Source of the DNA: DASXRC01 sp036506495
GTDB lineage: Bacteria; Actinomycetota; Actinomycetes; Mycobacteriales; Micromonosporaceae
Assembly: GCA_036506495.1 (NCBI GenBank)
Contig: DASXRQ010000078.1
Span: forward strand, 1-23,841
Length of the DNA stretch: 23,841 nucleotides
Reading direction: 5' to 3'
The notes under the pieces were generated by a model. That model was not told the DNA's origin. It was given only the letters and a program-made list of their open reading frames with translations, and made no database searches. Both the position numbers and the translations under genes were made by a program. Below are positions 1 through 7,249 of the stretch, one piece after another. Numbering within the stretch: position 1 is the stretch's first letter; the number at the start of each line of letters is the position of its first letter.

Positions 1-534
1 CGCCGCAAAGTCGGCGTAGTGCTCCGGTCGGGGCGCCTCGTGGAGGCGGTTCCAGTCGGTCTCACCGACCCGCCCGCCCTTCATCCAGTCCGGCGCGCAG
101 CACAGCGTCAGGACCGGCGTGCCGCCGGTGGAGCGGATGAGCTCCATCCGGCGGTCCAGCGACGACCAGTCGTACCTTCCGGGGCTCGGCTCCGGGTTCA
201 GCGCTCCCCACCCGAAGAGGTGCTGGTTCTGGTAGGTCGCCGTCGCGGTCAACACGTTGCGGGCTGCCGCCAGCGCACTCTCGTCGCCCCATGCATCCAC
301 CGAATACTGCGTGTGCGTGACGCCCAGGTTGAGCCGGTCCGGGTGTGGACGATGGTGCTGCGGTGCCTGCCAGGCGTAGCCGCCGCCCTCCGGAGAGGGG
401 GTCGAGGGTAGTTGTTCGCCGGCCGAGGTGGACGGAGCGAGGAGCCCCGCGGTGACCAGTAGCGCCGTCGCGGCCAGCACCGCGACCGCCGTCCAGCGGA
501 CGGCGGCCGGTGCGCTGGCGTTGAGCCGCTGCAT
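1..534 (-). CDS. Secreted glycoside hydrolase-like protein, N-terminal part (cut by window edge)
   Basis: The first 178 codons of a minus-strand gene that continues past the left edge. The ATG at 534 lies 3 nt after the stop of the upstream acyltransferase gene, so it is probably translationally coupled. The N-terminus has a hydrophobic segment (about residues 14-32, Ala/Val/Leu-rich) that could be a signal peptide or anchor, then a Pro/Ser-rich linker. From about residue 70 the protein reads LNLGVTHTQYSVDAWGD, then a stretch ending in RYDWSSLDRRMELIRSTGG, then PVLTLCCAPDWM. That pattern (early strand, 'YDWSSLDR', 'PVLTLCCAPDW') is what the first third of a TIM-barrel glycosidase of the GH39/GH5 type looks like. 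The catalytic glutamates would lie outside the window, so the family is inference. The operon context suggests it cleaves or trims a surface polysaccharide. Confidence 0.75.
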   Translation of the reverse strand, partial: MQRLNASAPAAVRWTAVAVLAATALLVTAGLLAPSTSAGEQLPSTPSPEGGGYAWQAPQHHRPHPDRLNLGVTHTQYSVDAWGDESALAAARNVLTATATYQNQHLFGWGALNPEPSPGRYDWSSLDRRMELIRSTGGTPVLTLCCAPDWMKGGRVGETDWNRLHEAPRPEHYADFAA

Positions 535-537
535 GCG

Positions 538-1623
538 CTACCGCCAGCGCCTGCCGATGCCACGGACGACCTGGACGCTCCGGAGGGCAGCACCGTGCAG
601 GCGCGTGACCGGCGCCAGCTCGATCCGGTAGGTCGCATAGTGTTGTTCGACGGCGCCGAACCTGCTCTTGAAAAGCGCCAGCGACGAGCCGGGCGCCGAC
701 TCACCCATGTGGTATGCGACGCATCCAGCATTCGCTGCGTCCTCGATGGCGGTTCGGTGCAGCAGGTAGGTCGCGTAGACCGGTCCCGCCAGCTCCTCGT
801 CCATCGCGCCTCGCCAGTAGGCGGCCGTTCCCGGCGCGAAGAGCACGACGATCGCGGCCAGCGGACGGCCGAGTCGGAAGGCCACGTAGATGCGGCACCC
901 GGTGTCGGCCGCGGCGGCTACCGTCCGTAGCTTCCGCTGCGGCTCCCGGTGGGCGGCACGCCACCGCGCCAACGCGAGCGGGTCGCCATCCCGGCGCGCC
1001 CACCGGACCACCGACATGGCATACAGCCGGTGGAAGACCGGCACCAGTCGACCGATGTTGTCACGCTCGACGGTCAACCCGGCGCGTTCGGCGCGCCGCA
1101 CCCGGTTGCGCGCGTCGCGATGGAATCGAGTCCGCCAGACGGCGTCGAAACCACCCTCCAGAGACAGCGTTTGAGCCATCCTGCGCTCGCGCGGAACGCG
1201 GGCTGGGACCGCCGTCTCCCAGACCTCTGCCTCGGCTGGGTCGGGCCGCAACCGGACGGTGAGCGCCGCCCGGCGGGCCAGGTCGGCGACCACCATCCGC
1301 ACGTCCTCGGGGCGCACGGTTCCGCCCTCCCCGAGCAGGCCGCCGGGGCCCCACCCGACCGGCAAGGCGGCATGCGGTGACAGGGCGGGGACAAAGGTGC
1401 GGCGCCGGACGAGCGGCAGGACGAGACGCCGCCCGTCGGCGCTCTCGTACAGCCGTGAGGCGTCGTCGTAGTCGTCTACCGCGCAGACACACCGGATCCA
1501 TGCGGGCGTCTGCGTCGGGAGCGCGCGCGGCGCGGAGGCGAAGATCTCGTGCCAGGCGCCGACCGGGACGGGGCTTGTCACGGCCGGCGCGCGGGTGGCA
1601 CGGCCCGCCAGCTCCGTGTTCAC
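538..1623 (-). CDS. FemAB/GNAT-type acyltransferase (BioF2-like acetyltransferase fold)
   Basis: A 361-residue cytoplasmic protein with no signal peptide. The start is GTG at 1623, overlapping the TGA of the preceding gene as GTGA, so it is translationally coupled. The C-terminal half (about residues 150-330) resembles the double-GNAT domain of FemAB/CelD-like enzymes: a basic helix around FHRDARNRVRRAERAGLTV, then a strand region IYVAFRLGRPLAAIVVLFAPG, AYWRGAMDEE, and the late SLALFKSRFGAVEQHY segment typical of the family ('fK.rfG'). Proteins of this type transfer acyl or aminoacyl groups and often sit in polysaccharide or cell-wall clusters. Position between a secreted propeller protein and a glycosidase in the same operon supports a role in modifying the locus's glycan. 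The donor and acceptor cannot be told from sequence. Confidence 0.8.
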   Translation of the reverse strand: MNTELAGRATRAPAVTSPVPVGAWHEIFASAPRALPTQTPAWIRCVCAVDDYDDASRLYESADGRRLVLPLVRRRTFVPALSPHAALPVGWGPGGLLGEGGTVRPEDVRMVVADLARRAALTVRLRPDPAEAEVWETAVPARVPRERRMAQTLSLEGGFDAVWRTRFHRDARNRVRRAERAGLTVERDNIGRLVPVFHRLYAMSVVRWARRDGDPLALARWRAAHREPQRKLRTVAAAADTGCRIYVAFRLGRPLAAIVVLFAPGTAAYWRGAMDEELAGPVYATYLLHRTAIEDAANAGCVAYHMGESAPGSSLALFKSRFGAVEQHYATYRIELAPVTRLHGAALRSVQVVRGIGRRWR

Positions 1624-2933
1624 GGCGTGTCCAGCCCCAGGTCTGCGTGCCAGTAGCGTTGGGTGGCGTCGTTACTGGCCAGAACAACGAGGCCGGTCGC
1701 ACTCGTCACGCTCTGCTTGGTCGAGGTGGCGTTGTTGAGGTTCGGGGACGAACCATCCGCGATCACCGGCGTTCCCCGTCCTTCGGGGAAGGACAGATCA
1801 TTCATGGGGGAACTCTTCATGAAGATGGTTCCCGGGTATCCCGAGTACGGGCATCCGGTGTTCGGTGCGGTCGCGAAGACGTACAGCATCTGGTGTTCCG
1901 AGTCGACCATCACGATCGGCCGCGTGTGGCAGTCGCTGACCCTGCCGAACCTGGTGGCGGTCCAGTCACCGCTGGCCGGATCGCGGGCAAGAAGCATGAT
2001 CTGCGGTGCGGATCCGTTGCCATTCGAATCGTCCATGCTGGTCTTGACCGCTGCGAAGACCCGGCCGGACGGGTCAGCCTGCAATGACTTCAGGCTGATG
2101 TGGTCGTCCGCGCTCTTCGGCCCCTGGATAGCCGTGCGGCTGACGTCCCAGGACGCCCCATCGGCGCCGTCGTCGTGGGTCGCGAAATACACCGCCGACC
2201 TAACCTGGTTGCTCCACATGACGCCGATCCGCGCGCCGAAGGCGACCACGGCGGAGATGTCGTCGGGGTCCAGCGACGTGGCGCCGTTCGCCGGAAGGAC
2301 GAAGGGGGTCCCCCACGCCGTGTCGTCGCCCGTGGTCTTGTTGACGTAGACCTTCGCACCCTGGGTCCAGGTCGCCCAGAGCACGCCGGCGCCATCCTTG
2401 TCCAGGGTGAGCGACTCCGTCGAGTAGGCGGTGATCTGCACCGGGAAGCCGGCGTCCCGGGTGTATAAGTCGGTCGCCGGATCGTAGCTCAGGCGGTAGA
2501 GCCTCGCCGGGTTGCCCGTCGTGGCCGCGGTCGACGAGCTGGCCCGCCAGTGTGAAGCCACGTACAGCTTGGTGCCGTCCCACAAGACGTCCGACCGTGT
2601 CTTGGGACGGTTATCGACCATCGTGCCGGTGTTGATCCACTGCTGCGTCGATCGGTCCAGCCGGAAGATGCGGTGCGTTTGGCTGGCGGTGTCGAACAGC
2701 ACCGCCCACCACCAGCCATCGTTCCACCACAACTTGCTCTGCGGCTTCTCGCCCGTGGCGCCGGATCCGTCGCCCGCCGTGGATGGGCCGGCGTACCCGA
2801 TGTCCCCCTCGGCAGCCGTGGCCGGCGCCGTCGGCCCAAGCAACCACGACGTCGCGGCGGCCAGCACGACAAAGGTGGCCAGGAGCGCACGACGAGACCT
2901 CCGGCTGGCCGGTCGATCGTGAGCCGCCCGCAT
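1620..2933 (-). CDS. Secreted propeller-like protein of a glycan operon, function unknown
   Basis: A 437-residue exported protein. The ATG at 2933 follows the glycosyltransferase stop after one base (TGA-C-ATG). Further in-frame codons upstream only overlap the glycosyltransferase and were rejected. A twin-Arg-like basic start, a hydrophobic core (about residues 18-34) and APATAA before AEGDIGYAG form a good signal peptide. The mature protein is rich in Trp, Gly and Asp and repeats strand-turn units such as KLWWNDGWWWAVLFD, RIFRLDRSTQQW, SDVLWDGTKLYVASHW and GVLWATWTQGAKVYV. This spacing is that of a beta-propeller (BNR or sialidase-like), although no clean Asp-box was confirmed. Two Cys (in SDCHTRP and NTGCPYSG) may form a disulfide. 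No catalytic signature is recognised. Its invariable company with glycan enzymes here suggests binding or assembly of an extracellular polymer. Confidence 0.8.
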   Translation of the reverse strand: MRAAHDRPASRRSRRALLATFVVLAAATSWLLGPTAPATAAEGDIGYAGPSTAGDGSGATGEKPQSKLWWNDGWWWAVLFDTASQTHRIFRLDRSTQQWINTGTMVDNRPKTRSDVLWDGTKLYVASHWRASSSTAATTGNPARLYRLSYDPATDLYTRDAGFPVQITAYSTESLTLDKDGAGVLWATWTQGAKVYVNKTTGDDTAWGTPFVLPANGATSLDPDDISAVVAFGARIGVMWSNQVRSAVYFATHDDGADGASWDVSRTAIQGPKSADDHISLKSLQADPSGRVFAAVKTSMDDSNGNGSAPQIMLLARDPASGDWTATRFGRVSDCHTRPIVMVDSEHQMLYVFATAPNTGCPYSGYPGTIFMKSSPMNDLSFPEGRGTPVIADGSSPNLNNATSTKQSVTSATGLVVLASNDATQRYWHADLGLDTP

Positions 2934-2934
2934 G

Positions 2935-3819
2935 TCAACCCGCCTGCATCGGGGACAGCGCCTCGCGGGGCGTGAGGTCGGCGACGGCCTCCGCCGCGGC
3001 GTGCCAGCGGTCGAGCGCTCGCTGGTCGATGGGATCGACCACGGGGCGCGGATGGCGGGCGACCCGCTCGCGGACCAGCGTACGGAGGACGCGATTGCCA
3101 TCGCGGAACGTGTGCAGGTTCGACATGCCGTGCCGGCGGGGCAGCTCCATGCTGGGCACCTCCGCAATGCGCAGGTTGGCCTTGACCGCGTGCACGATGA
3201 GCTCGGCCTCGATGTCGAAGCCGTGCGCGGTCAGCGCGAGCGCCGGTAGGCACTCTCGCCGGAACGAGCAGTAGCCGTAACAGAGATCGGTAAAGCGGAC
3301 CAGGAACATCCCGTTGGTCATTCGAACGAATGCCTGGTTGCCGAGCCGGCGCAGGCGGGTGAAGTCCGAGGACCCGCCACCGGCGAGGAACCGCGAACCC
3401 TTCACGACGTCGTACCCGTTCATCAGCGGTGTCACGAAGCGGTTGATCTCACGGGGATCCATGCTTCCATCGGCGTCGATCATCACGATGATGTCGCTTG
3501 TCGCGGCGGCAAAGCCTGCACGCAACGCGGCACCCTTCCCTCTGCCGTTCTGCGTCACCACAACTATGTCGGGCCGGGTCGCACGGGCGGTCTGGACGGT
3601 GGCGTCGACGGAGTTTCCGTCGACGAGCACGACCTCGTCGACGACCGCGGGGAGGCGTTTGAGGACCCAGCCGATGTTCCGCTGCTCGTTCAGGGCGGGA
3701 ATGATCACCGCCACAGTGTCACGTTCTAGGGTGTGCCCGTTCAGCTTCGCCGCGGGCCGCTCCCGGAGCAGAGCCACGACACCGTTTGTCGCGTCTCCGT
3801 GGATGGGTGTCGTCTTCAT
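2935..3819 (-). CDS. Family 2 glycosyltransferase (GT-A fold, dolichyl-phosphate mannose synthase-like)
   Basis: A 294-residue cytoplasmic glycosyltransferase and the first gene of the operon. I chose the ATG at 3819, which has a GGAG sequence 6 nt upstream. An upstream in-frame start at 3915 would add 32 low-complexity residues. The GT2 core is clear: AVIIPALNEQRNIGWVL (about 37-53) for nucleotide binding, EVVLVDGNSVD, the GRGKGAALRAGF loop, and the metal-binding DADG at 115-118 within VMIDADGSMDP. The segment GSRFLAGGGSSDFTRLRRLGN and the later DLCYGYCSFRR and GFDIEAEL match the dolichyl-phosphate sugar synthase branch, which loads a sugar from a nucleotide donor onto a lipid or glycan acceptor at the membrane. 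No C-terminal membrane helix is visible. It likely supplies the sugar transfer step for the polymer handled by the downstream genes. Confidence 0.9.
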   Translation of the reverse strand: MKTTPIHGDATNGVVALLRERPAAKLNGHTLERDTVAVIIPALNEQRNIGWVLKRLPAVVDEVVLVDGNSVDATVQTARATRPDIVVVTQNGRGKGAALRAGFAAATSDIIVMIDADGSMDPREINRFVTPLMNGYDVVKGSRFLAGGGSSDFTRLRRLGNQAFVRMTNGMFLVRFTDLCYGYCSFRRECLPALALTAHGFDIEAELIVHAVKANLRIAEVPSMELPRRHGMSNLHTFRDGNRVLRTLVRERVARHPRPVVDPIDQRALDRWHAAAEAVADLTPREALSPMQAG

Positions 3820-3922
3820 GCTCGACTCCGTCTGATCGAACCGCCGCGCATCTGCGTTGCCACCGGCAGGTGGTGCAGGGCAAACGGTGACAGCCACAGA
3901 CGGTTGATCGAACAAACAGGTG

Positions 3923-3964
3923 ACGTAGCCCGACTACGTAATTCGCACTAGTGTCCTGAGTCAA
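3923..3964 (-). promoter_or_regulatory. Candidate promoter/operator of the glycan operon
   Basis: On the minus strand a TTGACT hexamer (3964-3959) is followed after 17 nt by TTACGT (3941-3936), a poor -10 match. Overlapping this is an inverted repeat, ACGTAG (3923-3928) and CTACGT (3934-3939) with a 5-nt spacer, about 105 nt upstream of the glycosyltransferase ATG. The placement just after the response-regulator stop (3972) suits a separate operon promoter. It is inference from pattern only. Confidence 0.35.
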
Positions 3965-3971
3965 TGATCGG

Positions 3972-4640
3972 TTAGCTGGCGTGGCGGTAGGCGGTACGCA
4001 ACCCGTGTCGGAGGGCGAGGGCCACCGCCTCCAGCGCCGAGTGGGTATCGAGCTTCACGATCAGATTCTGGGTGTGTGTGCGCACCGTGTTCGGCGAGAG
4101 GTTCAACCTGTCGGCGATCTGGGTGCGCGTCAGGCCGTCCACCATGCACTGGAGGACCTGCCGCTCACGAACGGTCAGCCGGGCGAGGGGGCCGCGGAAG
4201 GACGTGGCAGGAGTCGCCAGGTCGTCGAGCACGCGCCCGAGCAGATCCGGCGGGAGCCAGGCCTCTCCGGCATGGACACCGCGCACGACCCGGACGACGT
4301 ATTCGGCGGCCACCGTCTTCGGGAGCCATCCCCGAACACCTCTCTGGAGACCGGTCACGACGTGAGCGGAGGACTCGAGCGCGGTAAGCATGACCACGCG
4401 AGTGTGGGGAGAGATCTCGCGAATGGCCGCCGCCAGATCCAGGCCGCCTTCGCCCTCACCGAGTAGCAGATCGAGTAGGACGACCGCCGGCCGGATACGG
4501 GTCACGTGTGACCTTGCCTGAGCGGCGCCGTATGCGACCACGACGGGACGAATATCCGGTTCGGCCAAGAGTCGCGCCTGAAGCGCGTCTGCAAACACCA
4601 GGTGGTCGTCCACCACGAGCACGGATATGTGATCCACCAT
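3972..4640 (-). CDS. NarL/LuxR-family response regulator
   Basis: A 222-residue two-component response regulator. The N-terminal receiver domain (1-120) has the acidic pair D11-D12 (LVVDDH), the phosphoacceptor D57 in VVLLDLLLG, T86 in VMLTALES and the conserved K108 in GWLPKT. The C-terminal LuxR helix-turn-helix runs from about 152 to 216: LARLTVRERQVLQCMVDGLT, then QIADRLNLSPNTVRTHTQNL. I start at the ATG at 4640 (MVDHISVLVVDD), where the receiver fold begins. A TTG at 4691 would add 17 residues. There is no histidine kinase in the window, so its partner is encoded elsewhere. It lies 152 nt upstream of the glycosyltransferase on the same strand, so control of the glycan operon is a reasonable inference. 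Confidence 0.93.
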   Translation of the reverse strand: MVDHISVLVVDDHLVFADALQARLLAEPDIRPVVVAYGAAQARSHVTRIRPAVVLLDLLLGEGEGGLDLAAAIREISPHTRVVMLTALESSAHVVTGLQRGVRGWLPKTVAAEYVVRVVRGVHAGEAWLPPDLLGRVLDDLATPATSFRGPLARLTVRERQVLQCMVDGLTRTQIADRLNLSPNTVRTHTQNLIVKLDTHSALEAVALALRHGLRTAYRHAS

Positions 4641-4959
4641 TTCCGATTTCCCACCGGCAGCAACCGCTATACCTAATCGCGCACCTAACAACCACTACGC
4701 CGGAAAATTCGGATCACATAAACGAGAGTAAAGGATATATCCTAGCGATGTCCGGGATTACTCAGATATTCTATTGCGGATTAATCTTATGAATCATGAA
4801 ATCGTGCGAATAGCCAGCCCCTCCATGACCGTGGCGACGGCAGGTGGTTGTTCTCGCCCGACGATCAGGTCGGCCGACGATCATGGTTCGTGCTGGTCGG
4901 CGGCGGCGGCCCGTGTCGAATCGAGCGGCTTGCGGAACACCGATTATCGAAAGAACGGC
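4641..4959. other. AT-rich intergenic stretch upstream of the response regulator
   Basis: No convincing gene is seen in these 319 bases. The stretch around 4700-4810 is far richer in A and T than the rest of the window. It contains a 12-bp perfect palindrome AGGATATATCCT at 4732-4743, and GATTAATC nearby. A 63-codon plus-strand reading frame from 4774 has no ribosome-binding site or recognisable protein. The region is the natural place for the response-regulator promoter. In actinomycetes such AT-rich islands can also be bound by Lsr2, which is inference here. Confidence 0.5.
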
Positions 4960-5838
4960 TCATAGTCCATAGATCGTGGCCCAGTCCACCTCGAGCGTCG
5001 CGCCGCCGCCGGAGCCGTCCGGGAACCAGTCAAGCTGAATCGTCTGCTCCATGCGTCCCGGCGGGAACGCGTCGCGGTAAGTTGTGTGGAAGAACCGATC
5101 GCCGTCGACGTAGCCGCTGATGTGCCCAGCGGTCCACTCCACGGCGAAGTTATGCCACCGGGTCATGTCCACCGCAGTGGAGCCGGCGAGCTGTCGGTTG
5201 TCTTCGCCGTAGTGCAGGAAGAAGTGCAACCTGGCCCGCGGCCCGTCGAACACCTCCGCGTAGTCGATCTCACCGCCCGCCGGCCACGGATCGTCGGCGG
5301 GCCACAGGATCAGCACCGGGTGGTAGCAGCCGCAGCCGGCCGGAAAGCGCGCGCGGATCTCCCAGCGGCCGTACCGCCGCGGGTAGTCCCACGCCATACC
5401 CCCGGTGGTCCCGTCCGGGGTGCCGGTTATTCGAAGGATGCCGTCGCGGACGCTGATCTGACCGGGAGAGCGGCGGCCGTCCCCGGAGTTGCCTACCGAG
5501 TCGTACGCTCCCCAGCTGGAATGCAGCGACGTGCCGGAGAAGTCGTCACGCGCGATCAGCTTGGTCCAGCCATACCGGACCGCGGCGCTACTCGATCCCA
5601 ACGCCGCGTCGCGTCGCGTGGGCGGCGTCCCGGCCGGCCCGGCCGCCGGGCCCAGGCCGGCCACGCCGCTATCGTCCGCCGTGGTGGCCGGTGTTGGGGC
5701 CGCCGGCACCCTGTCGCCCGACGCCGTGACGGCTGGCGCCGCGCCGCGCGGCGAAGGCGCAGCGGGCGCGCACGCCACGGCTGTCACTAGCACCGCCCCA
5801 AGCACGACGACCCGCTTCACCCGCCGGTTCCAGCGCAC
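4960..5838 (-). CDS. GH16-family secreted glucanase-like lipoprotein
   Basis: A 292-residue exported glycoside hydrolase. The start is GTG at 5838, and no strong Shine-Dalgarno is visible. Basic residues, a hydrophobic core and Cys23 in LVTAVACAPA suggest a lipoprotein signal, though the lipobox is imperfect (Ala at -3). Residues 25-85 are a low-complexity Ala/Pro/Thr linker. The catalytic domain (about 90-292) carries the GH16 active-site signature ExDxxE as E190-I-D192-Y-A-E195 in GGEIDYAEVFDG; E190 would be the nucleophile and E195 the acid/base. Supporting family features are GRWEIRARFP before it and WHNFAVEWTAGHISGYVDG after it. GH16 enzymes cut beta-1,3/1,4-glucans, galactans or related polymers; the substrate is not evident. 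Proximity to the glycan operon suggests it processes that polymer or releases it at the surface. Confidence 0.9.
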   Translation of the reverse strand: MRWNRRVKRVVVLGAVLVTAVACAPAAPSPRGAAPAVTASGDRVPAAPTPATTADDSGVAGLGPAAGPAGTPPTRRDAALGSSSAAVRYGWTKLIARDDFSGTSLHSSWGAYDSVGNSGDGRRSPGQISVRDGILRITGTPDGTTGGMAWDYPRRYGRWEIRARFPAGCGCYHPVLILWPADDPWPAGGEIDYAEVFDGPRARLHFFLHYGEDNRQLAGSTAVDMTRWHNFAVEWTAGHISGYVDGDRFFHTTYRDAFPPGRMEQTIQLDWFPDGSGGGATLEVDWATIYGL

Positions 5839-6005
5839 GGGTCAAAATCTATCGGCCCGCCGCTGCTCCGCGCCGCCGGGCGGCCATGCGTAATCGCGAT
5901 CGCGCCAGCGGCCGTGCCCGCCGCACTGAGCCGGCGGCTCTCGTCGCGCTGGTCACCCTGCGCCGTCGCCACGGTAGCTCAGCGGTCAACGCCCCAGCGA
6001 GGCGC

Positions 6006-6039
6006 GGTGGTGCTGCGCGCAGCCGCGCGCAGCACCACC
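6006..6039 (-). terminator. Strong hairpin terminator of the HAF-repeat gene
   Basis: A perfect 15-bp stem (6006-6020 with 6025-6039) closes a 4-nt loop AGCC. It begins 18 nt beyond the stop codon of the HAF-repeat gene on the minus strand. There is no clear U-tract, which is common for GC-rich actinomycete terminators. Being symmetric it could also act on plus-strand transcripts. Confidence 0.8.
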
Positions 6040-6056
6040 ACCCCCGTACCGCGCGC

Positions 6057-7217
6057 TCAGGAGTCGACCGGCGTGGCCACGAATGCCACAGTTTCGCCGG
6101 CCGCGTTGGTCGCTTGGCCGGTGATCACACCGGCGTCGTTGATGTCGTTGGCGGACACCAGGTGGCCTTCGTATCCGGTGGCCAGGTCGTTGAGGTCGCT
6201 CACCGCCCCGTCCCGCCAGATGACTGCGCGGAGGCCGACCGGCCCGCGCGACAGGCCGACGATCAGCCCGTCGTCGTTGACGCCGAGCGCCTGGCTCCTG
6301 GCGTCGCCCGGGTGTACCGGGAGCGCCTGGAACCCGCCAGTCGAGGTCCACACAAACGGCCGGTAGTCGAACGCGTCGCCGACGGCCTGCGGCGAGTTCG
6401 CGAAGCCGACGACCATCCCGTCGTTGTTGATGCCCATCGGGGTGTTCCACGCTTCGCCGCCGAAGTTGCCCATGTCGGTCGGAGTGCCGTTGTGCCACAG
6501 CACCGCGTGCCTCGCGCTGAAGCCGCCAACCGCGTTCGCGCAGTCGCCGGAGATGCCGACGACCAGACCCGAGTCGTTGATCGCCGTCGCGGCGCTCGCG
6601 CTCTCGCCCGGCAGCGGCAGCAGCTGCCGGACGCGGTCGCCGTGCCGGGTGTCCCACATCGCGGCGTGGAACCCGAGGAACTGGTCTATCTGGTTGCAGG
6701 TCGGGTCGGTGTCGGCGACCTCGGCCCAGCCGACCACTTGGCCCCGATTGTTGGTTCCGGTGGCGAAACCGTGCGTACCGCCGAGAGTGGGCAGTGCCCG
6801 CATTCTGCCGCCCTCCCACACGAAGCCGACGCAGGCGTGTTCGGTGTCCACGCCAAAGAAAGCCGAACAGCTCCACGCCTCGTCGAGCGGGTCGATGTCG
6901 GCGGTCTCCGTGACCCCGGTGATGATCCCGTTGTTGTTCTTCACAGGCCACAACACCGCGCTGTTCGGGCCGCCCAGCGTGTCGAGGTCGGTCGCCGCGC
7001 CGTTGCGCCACAGCGTGGCGTGCGTGACGCTGCCCGACAGCGTGGAGTAGCCGGCGACCCAGCTGCGGTTGTTGATGCTGCTCCCGGCGCTGGCCGACCC
7101 GCCCAGCGGCAGCTCGCTGATGACGTACCTGGGCGGGGAGTCGGCGTGCGCCGGGGCGGCGCCGAAAACCAGCACGAGGGGAAGTGTCAGGACAGTCCTG
7201 AGAACTGCGGTTCTCAT
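6057..7217 (-). CDS. Secreted HAF-repeat protein
   Basis: A 386-residue exported protein. The ATG at 7217 is preceded by AAGGAGG with 6 nt spacing, which decides the start against a longer reading frame to 7346. The signal peptide is MRTAVLRTVLTLPLVLVFG followed by AAPAHA and then DSPPRY. The mature part consists of repeats of about 45-55 residues with the HAF pattern, in which an 'A-ND-G-VVG' element is followed by 'A-W-G-DL--LGG': for example LWRNGAATDLDTLGG, TAINDSGLVVGISG, GINNDGMVVGFAN and GVNDDGLIVGLSRG. These repeats usually build a beta-propeller and are found in secreted or surface proteins whose function is unknown. The gene stands alone, with its own terminator. A second HAF protein occurs at 10501-11919. 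Confidence 0.88.
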   Translation of the reverse strand: MRTAVLRTVLTLPLVLVFGAAPAHADSPPRYVISELPLGGSASAGSSINNRSWVAGYSTLSGSVTHATLWRNGAATDLDTLGGPNSAVLWPVKNNNGIITGVTETADIDPLDEAWSCSAFFGVDTEHACVGFVWEGGRMRALPTLGGTHGFATGTNNRGQVVGWAEVADTDPTCNQIDQFLGFHAAMWDTRHGDRVRQLLPLPGESASAATAINDSGLVVGISGDCANAVGGFSARHAVLWHNGTPTDMGNFGGEAWNTPMGINNDGMVVGFANSPQAVGDAFDYRPFVWTSTGGFQALPVHPGDARSQALGVNDDGLIVGLSRGPVGLRAVIWRDGAVSDLNDLATGYEGHLVSANDINDAGVITGQATNAAGETVAFVATPVDS

Positions 7218-7249
7218 CCAAGACCTCCTTGATCCAGGGAGAATTGCCT

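Noticed and set aside
2934..3167. N-terminal extension of the secreted propeller protein
   Set aside because: It overlaps the glycosyltransferase in another frame; the ATG at 2933 begins a proper signal peptide directly after the upstream stop.
4774..4965. 63-codon plus-strand ORF in the AT-rich gap
   Set aside because: No ribosome site, no codon bias and no recognisable protein.
5886..7232. 448-codon plus-strand open frame
   Set aside because: It is antisense to the HAF-repeat gene, which has a signal peptide, strong ribosome site and family repeats.
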